A stretch of DNA of 64,000 nucleotides from Purpureocillium takamizusanense (GCF_022605165.1 NC_063078.1:620001-684000), one strand, 5' to 3'; positions 1 through 11,222 are shown, counted from the stretch's first letter. Made by a program: numbers and translations. The notes: generated from the letters alone by a model not told the origin.

Positions 1-47
1 TTCGTATACATGCGTGGAAACGGGGTATCATTGCTATCAAGCATGGG

Positions 48-2780
48 CTACAGCAAATCCCACCGCGCGATCCAGCCGACATTCTCGCCGGCATTCCTTA
101 CAATGCAAAGCCTTCCTTCCTTTCCGTAGTCTCTTACATCCGCCAGCACCTTGCCGGCGGTTAGGCTGCCCATGGCGGCACCTCGGCCGTCTGTGAGGCA
201 GTACGATCCCGCAGTAACGAACCCTATCAGGTCCTTTGCGTCTGGTACCAGCGGGTGGCCGCCAACATCGCGTAGGTTCGGTGGCTCCGAGGGGTATGGC
301 GTATATGGCCTAATGAGTTCTTCCGCGAGGGCTCGCTTTCGGGCTTCCATATCCGAGGGCCACGGCCGTTTCGAACCCTTTTTCCTTTTCAAAGAGGGTA
401 CATCGGCGAGAGCAAGCCATTGCTTCCGTAGGTCGTGCGGAAGGGCGGCTACGTGTGAATCGTTCGGCGGGACCGTCGATGGTACTTCTGCTGTGGCAGA
501 ACTGGCAACATTGGATGCCGTTGACGGAAGTCGGTATATCCTGGCGCAGGTTGAGACAACTCCACGGGCGACAAGAGATAGCCTGACGTTGATGATAGCG
601 TTTGACGTGTCCATGGAGGTCATGGGTGATGCGATCAGGGCATCGAACGATGTCCTGCTCACGTGTCGCAAGAGCTTGAGAGGGTGCGTCTCTTTGTCGT
701 TGTGCGATACCACTGGCTTGTCTCGGTCAATATCCATGGCGTCGCCATCCACAATGCCTCCTTCTGACAAGGTGGAGTCTTCGCTCCGTGCCTTGGAGAG
801 GCCGAAGAGCACCTCAAAGTCGCAGGCCAAGCCGTCTCCCACCTCGCCTTTTCTTCCTGCGCCCAAGTTGAGCGATGTCCATTCCGTTCTCTTGCTTTTT
901 GGGCGTCTTTCCCATTCCCTCTTCCTCTTCTGGCGCTGCGCAAGCTCCCACTCCACGCCGGAATCCGTTGCAATGTACTCGGCAGGAAACCAAGGCAGCC
1001 CACGCTCGAACGCCACCTGCATAGCCTCATGCAGACCTCCGAATCGAGGGTTCAGACCCGATACGAGGGGTACGTGCACCAAGCCATACCACAGTGGAAG
1101 TATGCATTTCCAAGGTGCGAGAAGAGTCCAAGTACCCTGCGTGTGAGTAGGCGAGAGTGACCGGGACGCCACGAGGATGACGGGAATGGGAGGGTCCCTC
1201 GTTGTGGGCTTCAAGAAAGAACCACCGGCCGCATTGCCCTTCCGCCTGTTGATCGATTTTTGTGATGGGAGATTTGATGCCGTGTGTCGGGCATCGCGGT
1301 CGAAGAGGGCCGAAGGCTCGAGCCCTGTATCTGCCGGCCAGTTCGCCACTATCTTAAGAACGTCTGTTTGCGCCTGGCTGTCTGTGGGAACTTGAAGTTT
1401 CCTTGGTGGGTATCGTAGTCGCGGATCTTGTATAGAAAAATTCAGAAGCGCATTCGCAGGGAGAGTGGCAGGGTTTGTTAATCCCTTCAAGGACTCGAAA
1501 AGTGTTCCGTGAGCTGATTTAGGACTCTGTCTGGTGCAGTAAGGGGTTAAAACCGCCAGCAACGCTTCGGTTGATGCCGGGCCGGTCAGCTCGATGCTCC
1601 CGATCTCGAAGCGGAGGTCTTCGATATATAGCCGTGGATTCTCCATCTTGGTGAGCCGCAAGAGTTCGTTGAAGAGCTCCAGGAATGCCGACGGATGGAC
1701 CCTGAGGAAAATCTGCCTTTGATTCCTCTTTGAGCCCTCGTCGTCGCTGGGCCCCGGGGTTTGGGGGTTCCACACTACGATGGCTGGGCAAATCTGGCGT
1801 CGACCATCGCTCACAGATTTGCTGAGCATGCCTCGCCATGCTCTGGTCCCCAGCCTCCATCGTCTGCCTTTCTCGTTCCAACAAGATTCCTCCAGTAAGC
1901 CGACTCTTTTCAGCACCCTTTCGATGCCAGCACTGTTGCCGTACAGCCCGATGGTGCTCATGTAGCTCATGTCCCAAAGCATTGTGCCGCGTTCGCCCTG
2001 TGATCGGTGGGTCGGCCGGTATATCTTTTCATTGGGGGTCAGCGGTATCGCAAACCGCCAAAGGGGACTGTTGGGCTCTGTCATTCGAGCTCTCTTCGCA
2101 TGCCACAAATGAGTCGGGAGCCAGGTCTTGTTGATCTGGCGCCTGCGAAACTTGGCGTGAGGCTTTGGCGGGTCGTTCAATTGGTTTCGCCGTATCTTAG
2201 GTCTCGGCTTGCGTCCCGTGACGCCTGGAGTCTCGGCTGTATTGCCGTGTTGTGAAGGGTCCGCAGCCTGCTTCAGCTTCTCCCGACGTTGCCTCGCTGC
2301 CAGCAGGCCAATGCGCTTGGCTGTTTCGGCTCGTATTCGTGCTTTGGTAGTCCTCGGTTTCCTTTTCCTGGGCTCAACAACAGGTGTGTTATCCTCCGCC
2401 ATCTCCTTCTTCGCTCGAGCTCGGAGTCGACGGGGAACCCTTTTCGGGTTGTGGCTCGCGGTCCGCCGGCGCAGGCCGCGGGGTACCTTTTGGAACGCGC
2501 GGCTTGTGCTGACGGCTTTAGACGTGGCCATGCTCTGCTCCAAGGCCTTTATTTCAAACTCGCGTGCGGCGATGAAGGCTTGCAGATCCAGTTCGCCATC
2601 CTTGAGCGCTGCATCGGCGGGCTGCGCGGGGACGTTGCGCGCTGCGTGCAGCTTTGTCCGCTTCTGCTGCAAGGCATCGCCCCGGCCATTGGCAGCGGGA
2701 GAGGCACCCTTTCGCCTACCCGAGGCGGCATCGAAGGGAGTCGAGCCGCCGCGGCCTCCGCCTGAGGGTTTGGTGCCCAT
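48..2780 (-). CDS. POP1: RNase P/MRP protein subunit Pop1
   Basis: Predicted largest protein subunit of nuclear RNase P and RNase MRP, which mature pre-tRNA 5' ends and process pre-rRNA. The frame is uninterrupted and gives 910 residues from ATG 2780 (MGTKPSGGGRGG). An upstream in-frame Met at 2981 would add 67 residues of untypical composition, so 2780 is preferred. A basic N-terminal block with the family signature RGLRRRTASHN lies near residues 101-111, and the conserved HLWHAKRARM motif at about 224-233. A POPLD-like segment (WKCILPLWYGLVHVPLVSG) and a C-terminal glycine-rich domain ending GENVGWIARWDLL follow. The neighbour on the right is divergent. Family assignment is confident; only the start is open. 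Confidence 0.93.
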   Translation of the reverse strand: MGTKPSGGGRGGSTPFDAASGRRKGASPAANGRGDALQQKRTKLHAARNVPAQPADAALKDGELDLQAFIAAREFEIKALEQSMATSKAVSTSRAFQKVPRGLRRRTASHNPKRVPRRLRARAKKEMAEDNTPVVEPRKRKPRTTKARIRAETAKRIGLLAARQRREKLKQAADPSQHGNTAETPGVTGRKPRPKIRRNQLNDPPKPHAKFRRRQINKTWLPTHLWHAKRARMTEPNSPLWRFAIPLTPNEKIYRPTHRSQGERGTMLWDMSYMSTIGLYGNSAGIERVLKRVGLLEESCWNEKGRRWRLGTRAWRGMLSKSVSDGRRQICPAIVVWNPQTPGPSDDEGSKRNQRQIFLRVHPSAFLELFNELLRLTKMENPRLYIEDLRFEIGSIELTGPASTEALLAVLTPYCTRQSPKSAHGTLFESLKGLTNPATLPANALLNFSIQDPRLRYPPRKLQVPTDSQAQTDVLKIVANWPADTGLEPSALFDRDARHTASNLPSQKSINRRKGNAAGGSFLKPTTRDPPIPVILVASRSLSPTHTQGTWTLLAPWKCILPLWYGLVHVPLVSGLNPRFGGLHEAMQVAFERGLPWFPAEYIATDSGVEWELAQRQKRKREWERRPKSKRTEWTSLNLGAGRKGEVGDGLACDFEVLFGLSKARSEDSTLSEGGIVDGDAMDIDRDKPVVSHNDKETHPLKLLRHVSRTSFDALIASPMTSMDTSNAIINVRLSLVARGVVSTCARIYRLPSTASNVASSATAEVPSTVPPNDSHVAALPHDLRKQWLALADVPSLKRKKGSKRPWPSDMEARKRALAEELIRPYTPYPSEPPNLRDVGGHPLVPDAKDLIGFVTAGSYCLTDGRGAAMGSLTAGKVLADVRDYGKEGRLCIVRNAGENVGWIARWDLL

Positions 2781-4000
2781 CGTGGGCGGCGAACTCGAAG
2801 GATGATGTTGCTCGACGCCGGGGGCTTGAGCAGGCAAGTCGCCAGAAAAATGTTGGCGCGTCCAGGTTCTGGCATCCAGCTTTATCGATAAGCCTGGGGG
2901 GCTTATGCTTGATAGGATCTCCACAAAATGGGACACGCCGGAACAAAGGGCCCTGCTGTGATAAGGTAGGCACGGTACCACATCTCACGTCACTGTGAAG
3001 GCGGTGCTCCCTGGACGCTGGCGGGTCTGGAACGCCAAACCGCTCCAGCCTCAGACGCTAGGGTGGGTGATGGGAATGTGGCCCGCAGCAGCCGTCCGGG
3101 TTGTGGTGAAAGGAGACTGAACCGCCTAACGTTAGCTCCTGCCACCCACTAATAGCCGCAGCTGAGCATTGCACATCCATATGACGAGGTATTCTGATGA
3201 AATGACTTCGCCCTGCACACCTTCCGCCGTCGCGCTGCAAAACACTCAGCATCATCCGCAGTGCCACCCGAGAGCAACGCCTGGTCACCATTCGCTCCCG
3301 CAGTCACTCATTCGCGCCGCCAAGCCGACGTCCGGCACCTTGATCTTGCACCCGGCTGGTGGTCCCCGGCTCCGTCCCGGCCCCGCCTGAGCGCCTTGTC
3401 CCCAAAGATCCCTCCAGCTGTGCTGCGGCCTGGCAGTGTCGTCGGTCGCAGCTGGAGGCCTGCGAGTGGCCCCGTCGCCGGCTGAGGGGACCAAGAGCTT
3501 CAACCAGCGTGGCGTGAAGTCGTGGACGAATTCGCTATCTCGGACGGCGCCGTGCCCCTTTCCGCCTTATCGCCGACTCGCCGTACGAGGTCCCCGGGAC
3601 CTTCGGCACGTGTCAGAAACGGCATTCCTGCTGGCGAACACGAACATCACCCCCAAGTGCCCTGCCCTCCAGCCCTAGTGGCTGAGAGATGGTCTAGACA
3701 ATGGCCTCGTTGAGTAAGCTCGTTCCTGCTTTGTTCTGATCCTTCAATGTGGCTCTTTGTCTCCGCCCAAGTCGCATAACATCGTGACGTCTCCTTGGCG
3801 ACTGGGTCTCTCACGTGTCTCCAGACTTGTTTCTGTCTCCAAGCTTCGCGTGGCGCAATGCTCCGTCGTGAAGCCTGAGTGTGCAGATGTGGTCGCGTGC
3901 CCGTCCCGTTCACTTTTTCCGTCACTTGGCTGGTTCCCTTCAAAGAGACTCGTTGAACCTACCTTGCCACTCTTGACCTCTTCGCGCAAGATTGCTAATT
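2781..4000. promoter_or_regulatory. Divergent intergenic region, POP1 / NT-C2 gene
   Basis: About 1.2 kb between two divergently transcribed genes. It must hold both promoters and 5' leaders. Short frames here have no recognisable content. I see no convincing TATA box, RNA gene or repeat. Confidence 0.6.
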
Positions 4001-5432
4001 ATGCATTTCCTGCCAATAGTTGGCAAGGCTCGAAAGGTAAGCAGCATTGCTTTAACATTACCCACAACCTATCCAGACGACTGACCGTGCGCTGCAGCCC
4101 AAGTTTGAGTTACACCTCAAGGTGAGATGCTGTTGACAAGGCTAGGCTCTTTGCTCGGCGTAGCTCACCTTTGCGGCAGATATTCGACCTGAACAATGTG
4201 CCATTGGCGGTTGGCAGCTCCTACGTCAAATGGCACCTTACCCATTCCATGCATGCGGAGCACCGCGGCCGCACGTCCAAATGTCCCATCGCGAACCACA
4301 AGGTCGACTTCGGCTTCAGCAAAGTCATTTCCTCCGTGCGCATCTCCATTGACAAGAACAACAACCTCACAGAATGCCCCATCGAGCTGGAGGTTGTACA
4401 AGAGTTCATCGGGTCCGAGAAAACGGTTCTGGGAAATGTCAGACTTAACTTGAGTGAATACGTCGAGGAGAGCGAAGCATATGGGCGGGACATTGCGTCC
4501 CTCCCTCGGAAACGAAGTAACAGCGTCGCCATCAGCCCAACGTCCGCTGCACCAAGTGAGCCGCTACAGGCACGGACAGCGGACGATGGTATCGTGAGGC
4601 GATACCTCATGCAGGACAGCAAGGTCAACTGCACTCTTAAAGTCGGCATACTCATGATTCAGATGGACGGCGAGAGGAACTACATTGCTCCTCCGCTGAG
4701 AACAGCCCCGGTATTTGGCGGCATCGCAGGGTTTATGGGTCCAGAGCAAGCCGAAGACGAGACTGGACGTGAGTCAACCAGAATGAATCATGGATCTATA
4801 TCGCTGACAATCCTGCTCCAGCGCTGCCAAGCATCTCCAAAGGTAGGGACTTGTCGGAGGTCCAGGACTTGTATCGTCGTACCCTGGCCGCCTCCTGGTC
4901 ACGCCAGCCGAGCGAACTTCCCGCGGATGAGTGTATTGAAGACATATTTTCTGGCGGCAATGGATGGAAGACGAAGCGGGACCACAGCGCAGCCCCAGAC
5001 AGCGACATTGAGGACGATCTAGATGGCAACCACGGCACACTCCGACCCAGCGACTTTCGGCGGCTCGCTTTCCAAGAGCATGGCCGCCACAATCGAAATA
5101 ACAGCCACCACCGCCGCACCCAGAGCGCGTCGAGTGATAAAAGCGCCTCAACTGTTACTGGGCGAGGATCGGGATCTGGTTCTGGCGGCGGCGGCGGCGG
5201 CGGCGGACGCAAGCGTGGCGTGCGTATCGCTCGTGAGGATAGTCGAGAGGCCCGAGACGACGATGCCGGGAGCATGAGGAGTGGGAGTATGGGGAGTCTG
5301 GCGCCAACCCTGGGGAGCAGTAGCGACGGAGATCGAAGAGGCGACACTGGGATGAGGCGGGCCAGGGAAGTGGGTGAGTTTGACCTGAGGGATGATTTGG
5401 TGGCGTGGAAACTGCCGAGCGTTGCCACGTAG
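4001..5432 (+). CDS. NT-type C2 domain protein (EEIG1/EHBP1-like N-terminus)
   Basis: Four-exon gene: 4001-4036, 4098-4121, 4180-4768 and 4822-5432, with all junctions GT-AG and in phase, giving 419 residues. Exon 1 encodes MHFLPIVGKARK and the 24-nt exon 2 encodes PKFELHLK. Together they complete the first strand of an NT-C2 domain that continues IFDLNNVPLAVGSSYVKWHL. The domain spans about residues 12-170 and includes KVDFGFSKVISSVRI and VLGNVRLNLSEYVEE. In animals and plants such domains tether proteins to membranes or the cytoskeleton. The rest is low complexity, with a poly-Gly run and Arg/Asp/Ser-rich tail, probably disordered. The precise role is unknown. The two very short 5' exons are easily missed. 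Confidence 0.82.
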
Positions 5433-5756
5433 GCGACGGACAGGAATGGGAAGACACCTTTGAATCAAGGGAGGGGGGCGGAACGTTTTTCAGCCTGGAA
5501 ATACCTAGTAGAATAGTGAGTTTACGGTAGAGCAGTTGACCTCAGAGGACAATTGATGCAATTCTTCGTTCGAGTGTTATTTTCCTGTCTAACGATATTA
5601 ACCCACAATTGCCACTACTATCCCATCGTTTTGAACATCATCGTCTATATACCCTACAGCTGTTCCCGCCTATGCTGAAAGCGACAAATTGACAGACGCT
5701 CGTGGAGGTCGAGCAGTCACGAACGAAGGCGCCTCACAAGGGCCTTGAGTGTAACC
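5433..5756. other. Convergent 3' intergenic region
   Basis: 324 bp between the convergent stops of the NT-C2 gene and SSZ1. It is moderately AT-rich, as expected for 3' UTR and polyadenylation sequence. No gene is seen. Confidence 0.6.
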
Positions 5757-7602
5757 TCAAGCAGCAGTCAAGTTGCCGCGAACGCCACCCTTGCCTCCCA
5801 CTTCCCGAGCCGTGACCGTGACGGCAAGGTCGCCGGCCACGTTGATCATGACCTCGACCTTGCCGTCCTTCTTGACGCCCTTGACGGCAGCCTCGGCGAG
5901 CTGCTTGCCAATCTTCCAGACCTTTTCACGCTTCTCCTCCTCTTCCTCGTCCGAATCAAAGTCGGAATCGTCCTCGTCGTCCTTGTCGCCGTTCTCGGTC
6001 GGCTGCTTGGCCTTGGGCTCGGGCTTCGTGACCTTGATGTGCGTGCCACCCTCGACAACCTTGATCAAGACGTCACCGCCGGCCTTGGGGGCAGCGATTT
6101 GGACAATACGACGCGCAGGGACGGCCGTCTCGGCCTGCATGATGGGCGTGAAGACGTCCTCGCCGTCAGCACCAACGGCGACGACGCCAATGGCGTTGGA
6201 GATGTGCTTGACGGTTGTGACGCATGGGTGCGTCGACTGCTCGATATCGCCAGCCTCGTACTCTTGGATCAGCGAAGCCTGCAGACCAGCGCCACGGGCC
6301 AACAGTTCGGAGGGGTTGATGGCAATCGGGCTTGTGGCGGGGGCAAGGATGGTGGTGGTCTCAGGGAAGATGCCGCGGAAGTTGTTCGCGATGCGAGGGG
6401 TGTGGGAGGTGCCACCACACATGATGACTTCGTCAACATCCAAGACGTCCAGGCCAGCCTTCTTGATGACGCTCTCGACCAGACGATTGAACCCCTCGAA
6501 GACCTTGCGGCCGACCATCTCATATCGTATCCTGTTGATCGTAGTGGAGAAGTCGATGCCGTCCGCGAGGCTCTCCACGCTGAACTGGGCGTTGGTACCC
6601 AGGCTCAAGGACTTTTTGGTGGCCTCGGCCTCCTGGCGCAGCTTGGCCAGGCTCTTGGCGTTCTCTCGGGGGTCGGCGGTGTGCTTCTTCATGAACTCCT
6701 TGGCGAAGTGGTCCATCAAAACCTGGTCGAGATGGACGCCGGCGAACTCGTAGTCGTGGGCAGTGGCCAAGATGGTGTACATGCCGCCTCTTGAAGCGAC
6801 TACGGCGACATCCGAACGAGTGCCGCCCAGGTCGGCAACCACAACGATCTTGTCCTGAATGTTGGCCTCGGGGCGTGCATCATAAGCCAGCACCGCGGAG
6901 ACGGGGTCAGAGATGAGCTGCAGAACCTCAATGTCTGCGTCGTTGGCGCCCTTGATCAGAGCCTCGCGCTGCTTGTCGTTGAAGTTGGTCGGCACGCTGA
7001 TGACGGCAGAAGTGACCTTCTTGCCCAGGTAATCGGAGGCAGAGCCGACGAGGCGTCGCAGATACCGAGTCGAGGCCTCGCTGATGGAGACTGACGAAGC
7101 GCTTTCCTCACCGGCCTTGTCCTGGACGGAAAAGGACACCGTGCCGTTGGTATCCTGAGGATGCGCCGCAGCGTGGCAATGCGTGGGATCAATCGACTTG
7201 AACCTGCTATCGTTAGCACAGGCAATCCCCGCCATCTCAGACCGAGATACCAGCGCGCAAAACTTACTCCTTGCCCAGGAAGTCACGGAAGTAGGCGATC
7301 GTGTTGGTAGGGTTGCGGACGAGGAATGCCTTGGCTTGCGTGCCGTAGTACTCGTCGCCGTCGACGTAGGACAAGACGGTCGGGATCTGTCGGTCTGGTC
7401 ATGAATCTTCCGTTAGCCCACAATGGAACCCCGCCCCTGGAGCACATTCGATTGCCCACGCACCTCCGTCCTCGTTCGCAATCACCTCAGCCTTGTCGTC
7501 GACCGTGTAGGCGATGGAGCTGTTGGAATTGCCAAAAGTGATGCCGATGACGACCCGGTCCGCCGGCTCAGGACCGGGCTTGGCGCCCCTACTCTCAGAC
7601 AT
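5757..7602 (-). CDS. SSZ1: Ribosome-associated complex Hsp70, Ssz1-type
   Basis: Atypical Hsp70 of the ribosome-associated complex, which with zuotin stimulates the ATPase of Ssb-type Hsp70 at the ribosomal tunnel exit. Three exons: 7602-7464, 7394-7268 and 7203-5757, junctions in phase, 570 residues. The N-terminus has the Hsp70 phosphate-1-like motif VVIGITFGNSNSSIAYTV. It is followed by DRQIPTVLSYVDGDEYYGTQ across the first splice and VADLGGTRSDVAVVASRGG in the middle. At 570 residues it is shorter than a canonical Hsp70 (about 640), fitting the reduced substrate domain of Ssz1. An acidic stretch (DKDDEDDSDFDSDEEEEE) lies near residue 500. It is divergent from RRP40 across 375 bp. Confidence 0.92.
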
Positions 7603-7977
7603 GCGGTGCGGAATCTGAACAGAAAAACCAACGGTCTTTCGGGAAATACAACGTGGAGGAAAAAGTCGAGGAACTCGTGCTGCAATGTCGACCACGGGTT
7701 CGGAGGAGTCTTGTGAAGAAAGCCGACGCTGGGCCTCGTAGTAGTGGTGGGGGGTTTTGCGTTTCTCCCAAAAAAAATTCGAGCAGCGCCGACTGGAGCC
7801 CTTCGCGCACCCCCGGCGTCTCTCTAATTCCTGGGCAATCGGCGGTGCCCCGCCATCAATCATCAGCCTTTTCTCTGACTTGACTGACGCCTTGTTGTTG
7901 CGCGCGACGATCCTGCCACGACCACCAAACTACAAGACTGTCTGGTACAGACTTGGCCCATCGCATAGGCCGTCACG
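7603..7977. promoter_or_regulatory. Bidirectional promoter region SSZ1 / RRP40
   Basis: 375 bp between two divergent genes of RNA and protein metabolism. Nothing else is recognised. The compact shared spacer suggests, as inference, possible co-regulation. Confidence 0.6.
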
Positions 7978-8780
7978 ATGACCTCGGAACCGGTATTCGT
8001 TCTCCCAGGGGACGAAATAGATGCGTCACTTGTCCCGTCGCACCCGAAGAAGCCCCTCCGATTAGGGCCCGGCTTGCGCCATGTGCCTCCCAACGACATC
8101 CTCCCGACGCTGGCTGGCCAGCTCGTGACGGACAGGCAAAAGAATGCGATTCGCGTCGAGACATCGGGCGGACGAGTACGTATACATCTCGGCCAATATT
8201 TGACGCCGATCAGCGGCTAACGATTGATGTGACTGAGCAGTATGTCCCACGCGTTGGAGAGCTCGTCATCGGCACCGTAAACAAGAGCGCCGCGGAAGTC
8301 TACTATGTATTCCTATCCGACTACACAGCCCCCGTTCTACTCCCACAACTATCCTTTGAATCCGCGACGAGGAAAACGCGCCCAATGCTAGCCCCCGGGG
8401 CCCTCGTCTACGCCCGCGTGAGCCTCGCCAACAAGCACATGGATGCCGAGATTGAATGCGTCTCTGCCACGACGGGCAAGTCGGAGGGCTTGGGTCCGCT
8501 AAACGGCGGCATGCTCTTTGACATTTCGCTCGGAATGTCGCGGAGGCTCATGATGCCGGAAACAGCCCGGGATGGCAAGGTGGTGGTGCTGGATGAATTC
8601 GCCAAGCTTGGTTTTCAATTCGAGACGGCCACGGGTCGGAATGGCAAATTTTGGGTCGACAGCGAGAATGTAAAGACCGTCATTGCGGTGGGCAGAGCCA
8701 TCTGTGAGACGGATGAGAAGAGACTCGACGTGGAGGATCAGAAAAAATTAGTCAAGAGGTTAATAAAGGATCTCAGCTGA
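7978..8780 (+). CDS. RRP40: Exosome complex subunit Rrp40
   Basis: S1/KH cap subunit of the RNA exosome, which processes and degrades rRNA, snoRNA and mRNA in nucleus and cytoplasm. Two exons, 7978-8175 and 8241-8780, separated by a 65-bp intron (GTACGT donor, ACTGAGCAG acceptor), 245 residues. The N-terminus FVLPGDEID starts the family's usual N-terminal domain. The S1 fold covers about residues 66-150 (YVPRVGELVIGTVNKSAAE). The diagnostic KH-region motif GLGPLNGGMLFDISLGMSRR follows. Length matches fungal Rrp40 (about 240). Start chosen at the first ATG before LPGD. Confidence 0.93.
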
Positions 8781-9070
8781 GATTTCTCGCTGGCTGCTCA
8801 CCGTTGCATGGATGTGTAATACAACTGTAGAACGCAACAACGCATTACGTGAAGTTGGATTTGTATGGACTCCTAAGTAGGCCATGTTCAGAAAAAACCA
8901 TTCGCAGAACGCCAACCGGCTTTCCAAAGCCATCCATGCCCGCTTGCCATTCCCGCATGTTCCTGTTTGTTGTGCATATTTAAGCATGCCCCGGTGCCGA
9001 ATGCAAAGAATCATATCGCGCTGACACTCCGCTTATTTTCCTCATCAGGAGGGGGTATAGTACAGTGAGC
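8781..9070. other. Convergent 3' region RRP40 / zinc-finger gene
   Basis: Short 3' flanking sequence with no supported gene. Confidence 0.5.
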
Positions 9071-9421
9071 CTACGTAGGATCACGGTGTTCGTCCATCTG
9101 CGTCTCTTGCTCTGCAAAGCTTCCCCATTGGTGCCCCTGTGTGCCGCTGATATCGTCATCAGAGGTATAAAAAATTCTCAGGTCCCTCGGAGTCGATTCC
9201 GCGTCGGACATAAGACTCGCCTCACCCTGAGACGCGTCTTGGTCAACTTCGGTAGGTTCGGGGAGCTGGGTCTGGTCCATGTGGTGTTCGTCCATCTGCG
9301 TCTCTTCCTCTGCAAAGCTTCCCCATTGGTCCCCCGCCGTCTCGCTGATATCATCAAAGATATCAAAAATGCTCAGGTCCGTCGGAGTGCATTCCGGGTC
9401 GGACAAAGGTCTCGCCTCACC
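9071..9421 (-). pseudogene. Disrupted C-terminal extension of the upstream zinc-finger gene
   Basis: Immediately after the TAG at 9424-9422 the same minus-strand frame stays open for 116 codons to a second TAG at 9073-9071. It encodes acidic, Gln/Glu/Asp-rich sequence (MDQTQLPEP, QWGSFAEEETQMDEH) that also occurs just before the stop. The frame has kept its phase through a 3-nt length difference between repeat copies. That argues it was coding until recently, or is still reached by some unseen means. It has no start of its own with gene-like context. Confidence 0.5.
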
Positions 9422-9477
9422 CTAAGGGGCGTCTTGGTCAACTTCGATAGGTTCGGGGAGCTGGGTCTGGTCCATGT
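9085..9477. repeat. Two tandem copies of a ~198-bp (66-codon) coding repeat
   Basis: Two direct, adjacent units, about 9085-9282 (198 bp) and 9283-9477 (195 bp), are clearly similar. They share CGTCCATCTGCGTCTCTT, CAAAGCTTCCCCATTGGT and GGGGAGCTGGGTCTGGTCC. The lengths differ by one codon. Read on the minus strand, both encode a peptide starting HHMDQTQLPEP and ending ETQMDEH. The inner unit carries TAG where the outer unit has CAG. Confidence 0.85.
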
Positions 9478-11222
9478 GGTGAATCTTCATCATATGCCTC
9501 TTCCAGTTGTCCTTCCTGGGAAATGCTCTGCCCCCTACCCTAGAAAAGTCGCAGTTCGGGACGGAGCAATGGAATTTCTTCTTCTTTTCGTGGCGGTCGT
9601 TAATATGCCGTTGCAGATGCGTCTTTGTGCCGAAGCCCTTCCCACAATTCGGGTATTCACATTTGTGATCCTTGCTGTGGTACCGCTGATGATGCCTAGT
9701 GAGTGGTTAGCAACACACCACCGAACTTGGAAGCAGGAGCATACTTGAGCTTATGTGGCTGGTCAAAGACCTGATTGCAGCCCACCTCGGTACATCGGAA
9801 CACGCCGGTCTTCAGCGACAGAAGTACGGGTTGAGGCGACACACTATGTCTGTAGTCTGAGCTGTTCATAGACGCAGAGCTGGGGCTATCAACCTGCGTC
9901 GAAGGCGTGTTATGCGAAGAGGGATTCGTTGAACTATGCTCGGGGAAAGGTGTCGATTGATCGGAAGGGTAGCTTGGATGACGATGAGACTCGAGCACCG
10001 CTGATGGGCTGATGTGATCATGCGCGTCTCCATCGGGCATCGGTACATCATGGTCTCCAACCTCCAAGTGTGCGTCTGCTGCCATGGAGAGGTCTGCGGC
10101 CTGCTCGACGGGTGATTGCGCAGGATTCGTGGGTGAAGGAGCTGTGACGGTTTGAGTGTAGCCCGTCTCCGGGGATTGTTCGAGAGGTGCGACCGCCACA
10201 GACTGATAACTAGACGCTAGTAGCTGCTGCTCTGTTCGATACCAGAGCTCAGATTCTGTACTGGCGGGCATGATGTCCATGGGATTGACTGTTCCGGGGG
10301 CGGGGTGCTCTGGAGGGGAAGAATGCTTAATCGTGGTCTCCGCAGCGTTGGGCAGAGGCGTAGAGGCATTGCTCGCAGATGCGAGTTGCTTTGGTTCAGG
10401 AAGCGCTAACTCGACCGTTACTTCAGTTGGGGATTCCGTCGGATCCTCGTTGGTGATGATCTGCTGGAGCGAAGTCGCCCCGCCCGCTGCGGTCAACGTG
10501 GTGAAGGAGTCGATGGTGTTGTCTCGTCCGCTTTTTCGACGGAACATATGGCGTACGTTGTACCGCAAGGAGCTGCTGCGTGAGCCAGACGGCCTTGTCT
10601 GGGACGTATCGACATCGTGGTCCGTAGGCGTCGTAACCATGCCAAATGCCTCGGATGGTATGGATGGACTGTAGTAATCGGCGCTGGTCCCTTTGAGAAC
10701 GCCGGTATTATTGTCTTGAACTTCTGATTCGGGCATGTATTCTATTCCGTAAGGATAGGCAAACGGCGGCATCTGGAGCTCATGCTCGCCAGCGTCCACC
10801 TCAAGAGATCGATCAGAGGTTGCAGCGCCAGAACGGCTCGTCACTTCTCTCGTTGTTGCATCAACCCCCAGGCGCGCGGGAGGCCCATCGCGAGAAGGCC
10901 AGCCTGCTTCATTGCCTCGTGTTGCGTTGTACTCGTCGCGTGGGACATCTCCGTCTCGTTTGAGAGATTCGCTGGACGAAAGTCGTGGTTGTGAGCCCAG
11001 GTCGGCTCCCGGCGCGTTACCGGGTCCGGGGGGACGACCAGCCTCGGTGTCAAGATCGGCTCGACCATTCCGCCGGTGGCGCTTCCAGCAATTGACGATG
11101 AAGGGGTAGAGGCAAAGCAGGAGCAGACCGACGGCGACGACGACGCCCGCCACAGTTCCTCCGATCGCTGCATTGCTCATGCCCCTCTTGGATAGATGGT
11201 TCGAAACTGCGGCGTCGTCCAT
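9422..11222 (-). CDS. C2H2 zinc-finger protein with N-terminal transmembrane segment
   Basis: Two exons, 11222-9745 and 9695-9422 (48-bp intron), 583 residues from the Met of MDDAAVSNHLSKRGMSN. An upstream in-frame Met at 11486 would add 88 residues and cannot be excluded. Residues about 18-44 form one strongly hydrophobic span (GGTVAGVVVAVGLLLLCLYP) followed by basic WKRHRRNG, a stop-transfer pattern with the bulk of the protein cytoplasmic. A long disordered Ser/Thr/Pro-rich middle follows. Three C2H2-type fingers lie near residues 475-565: FRCTEVGCNQVF, HKCEYPNCGKGF and FHCSVPNCDFSR. Finger 1 is split by the intron. The combination suggests a membrane-tethered transcription factor released by proteolysis (inference). 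The C-terminus appears truncated by a TAG inside a tandem repeat. Confidence 0.78.

Noticed and set aside
151..1146. 331-codon plus-strand frame
   Set aside because: Antisense to POP1; composition reflects the reverse of conserved POP1 codons.
5745..6794. 349-codon plus-strand frame rich in Asp/Leu/Gly
   Set aside because: Antisense shadow of the SSZ1 coding sequence; high-GC codon bias opens the reverse frame.
10270..10674. 134-codon plus-strand frame
   Set aside because: Antisense to the disordered middle of the zinc-finger protein; no independent support.
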